5,996 bases of DNA from Planctomycetota bacterium. Its GTDB lineage: Bacteria; Planctomycetota; B129-G9. Every line of letters begins with the position of its first letter. Positions within the stretch are counted from its first letter, which is position 1. The stretch covers positions 1 through 5,996 of the forward strand of contig JAUXGI010000079.1 of NCBI GenBank assembly GCA_030622295.1, given 5' to 3'. The translations under genes and the position numbers were made by a program. Of this stretch, positions 5,264 through 5,996 are shown piece by piece. Below the pieces are notes generated by a model. The model saw only the letters and a program-made list of their open reading frames with translations, searched no databases and had not been told where the DNA came from.

Positions 5264-5283
5264 GATTGGGGAGTTTGCTTCCC
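5264..5283 (+). terminator. Weak hairpin after the FlgT_C-like gene
   Basis: TTGGGGAG and CTTCCCAA pair over 8 bp with one G-T pair, loop TTTG, about 15 nt after the stop codon. No U-tract follows (the next bases are CGTCGTCC), so intrinsic termination would be weak at best. It may instead protect the mRNA 3' end. Confidence 0.3.
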
Positions 5284-5480
5284 AACGTCGTCCCCCGCGT
5301 ACGCACACCCATTAAGTTTCCCCCTTCATTAGAGTTGCCGGTCTTTGCCCTCTGGAACGGGGAGTCTGTTCTCATTTCTCGGTCCCAGCCGATTCCCCCG
5401 GCGAAATCCACGTACTCCTTACCTCCTTGCCGGCACAGGCGTTACGGCCATAGTTGTTTGGAACGGCGGAAATCTCCGGC
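5284..5480. other. Intergenic stretch without a convincing gene
   Basis: Open frames cross this stretch, but they are rich in Pro, Arg and Ser, lack ribosome sites and resemble no family I know. The only repeated element I noticed is TGGAACGG at 5353-5360 and 5459-5466, both + strand and 106 bp apart. The stretch lies upstream of the sigma-54 promoter, so it is where an enhancer-binding activator would be expected to bind; I could not find a clear palindromic site. Confidence 0.5.
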
Positions 5481-5481
5481 A

Positions 5482-5497
5482 TGGCACCATTATTGCA
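5482..5497 (+). promoter_or_regulatory. Sigma-54 (-24/-12) promoter
   Basis: TGGCAC (5482-5487), five bases, then TTGCA (5493-5497) matches the RpoN consensus TGGCAC-N5-TTGCW completely. The invariant GG (5483-5484) and GC (5495-5496) have the required 10 bases between them. Predicted start is near 5508, leaving about 38 nt to the ATG at 5546. No sigma-70 promoter of similar quality is visible for this gene. Such promoters need an AAA+ activator, which is not in the window. Confidence 0.75.
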
Positions 5498-5545
5498 ATT
5501 CTAGAGTGGCTACAGACGAAACCGCCCGAGAACGAGAGGGCCGCC

Positions 5546-5728
5546 ATGAACGAAGAACATAAATGCCACAGGTGCGGGGAGCACGAAGACATACCGACGC
5601 ACCAGTACGTAAAGTTCGACCAGAAGATACACTACCTTTGCAAGGGATGCTGGGAGACCTTCAGGTCGTGGATGATGACCGGGAACGAAACGCTGAACGG
5701 CGTTGACAAAAAAGGCCGGCAGGTCTAG
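5546..5728 (+). CDS. 60-residue protein with two CxxC zinc knuckles
   Basis: I place the start at ATG 5546, with AGAGGG (5535-5540) 5 nt upstream. The frame is open further upstream, but that part is compositionally odd and includes the sigma-54 promoter. The protein has C7-x2-C10 (KCHRCGEH), 21 residues, then C32-x2-C35 (YLCKGCWETFRSW). This is a typical treble-clef or zinc-ribbon spacing able to bind one zinc. Aromatic residues cluster after the second knuckle (W36, F39, W42) and the tail is polar. It is too small for an enzyme; a nucleic-acid or protein-binding adaptor is plausible but not shown. The gene stands alone between a sigma-54 promoter and an intrinsic terminator, suggesting expression under a specific signal such as nitrogen, stress or surface-related cues. 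I do not recognise the family with confidence. Confidence 0.78.
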   Translation: MNEEHKCHRCGEHEDIPTHQYVKFDQKIHYLCKGCWETFRSWMMTGNETLNGVDKKGRQV

Positions 5729-5804
5729 AACAACTAACCTATATTGGAACTGAGATCTACCGGCCCTATTGACGACCAAGAGCGCATGCTCCTTTCTCTT
5801 TCCT

Positions 5805-5840
5805 TAAGGAACGCCCTGACCGGCGTTCCTTATTTTTTTT
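5805..5840 (+). terminator. Strong intrinsic terminator
   Basis: TAAGGAACGCC (5805-5815) pairs perfectly with GGCGTTCCTTA (5822-5832) over 11 bp with loop CTGACC, followed directly by eight T (5833-5840). It closes the transcription unit of the zinc-knuckle gene, 77 nt after its stop codon. Confidence 0.92.
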
Positions 5841-5877
5841 AAGCATTATTCGGTTAGCCCGCATTTCTCACCACGGG

Positions 5878-5955
5878 ATGTAGGGGACGGCCTTTAGGCC
5901 GTTCCGGGACGGACTCCCTCGCAGACTCGGGATAAATTCAGTCCGTCCCCTACAT
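5878..5955. repeat. 78-bp palindromic repeat with competing pairings
   Basis: The ends ATGTAGGGGACGG (5878-5890) and CCGTCCCCTACAT (5943-5955) are 13-bp perfect inverted repeats. Inside, GGGACGGACT (5906-5915) is also perfectly complementary to AGTCCGTCCC (5940-5949), and ACGGCCT (5887-5893) to AGGCCGT (5896-5902). So the right arm can pair with the outer or the inner partner, not both. It resembles a REP or MITE-like element; no transposase is visible, and I cannot see whether a target duplication flanks it. Confidence 0.8.
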
Positions 5956-5996
5956 TGGGATTGCGCGACACGATGTCTGTTTTACAGGCCTACCCA
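5956..5996. other. Window end, nothing identifiable
   Basis: These 41 bases contain only a short GACA/TGTC inverted repeat (5968-5978) and no gene start or ribosome site that I can support. Confidence 0.4.

Noticed and set aside
5266..5562. A 98-codon open frame on the + strand
   Set aside because: TTG start without a ribosome site, Pro/Arg/Ser-rich composition, overlap with the sigma-54 promoter and no recognisable family.

Overview
The window reads as ordinary bacterial chromosome with fairly high GC and well-formed Shine-Dalgarno sites. The best taxonomic clue is the gene at 4182-4631. It looks like the Minf_1886 / TIGR04138 family, which I recall as largely restricted to Planctomycetes, Verrucomicrobia and relatives. 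I therefore favour a PVC-superphylum bacterium, probably uncultured, but one family cannot prove this. I see no phage, plasmid, CRISPR, rRNA or tRNA signal.

Layout. (1) 1-355: the 3' end of a + strand gene, probably the C-terminal part of a PHP-domain phosphoesterase. Its stop codon lies inside a 49-bp near-perfect palindrome, and next to that is an intrinsic terminator for the converging gene. (2) 381-1154 (-): an unassigned protein that appears to carry two domains resembling the C-terminal domain of ribosomal protein bL12, joined by an acidic linker. (3) 1155-1363: a divergent intergenic region with a strong promoter on each strand. (4) 1364-4631 (+): a probable operon of tmk (dTMP kinase), holB (DNA polymerase III delta-prime), ricT (PSP1-domain Fe-S regulator) and the Minf_1886-family gene. 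The tmk-holB-ricT order recalls the Bacillus tmk-yaaQ-yaaR-holB-yaaT cluster with the two small genes missing. holB and ricT overlap by 4 bp. A second palindrome with the same core as the first sits between tmk and holB. (5) 4632-4827: two REP-like hairpins, then a promoter. (6) 4828-5250 (+): a stand-alone cytoplasmic protein resembling the FlgT C-terminal domain. (7) 5251-5840: a near-consensus sigma-54 (-24/-12) promoter, a 60-residue protein with two CxxC knuckles, and a strong intrinsic terminator, forming a self-contained transcription unit. (8) 5841-5996: no gene, but a 78-bp palindromic repeat whose right arm can pair with either of two left partners.

The operon core is housekeeping: dTTP supply, clamp loading and a conserved Fe-S regulator. 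The least expected items are the hairpins that share a core but not their arms, the sigma-54-driven mini zinc-knuckle gene, and the non-ribosomal double bL12-like protein.
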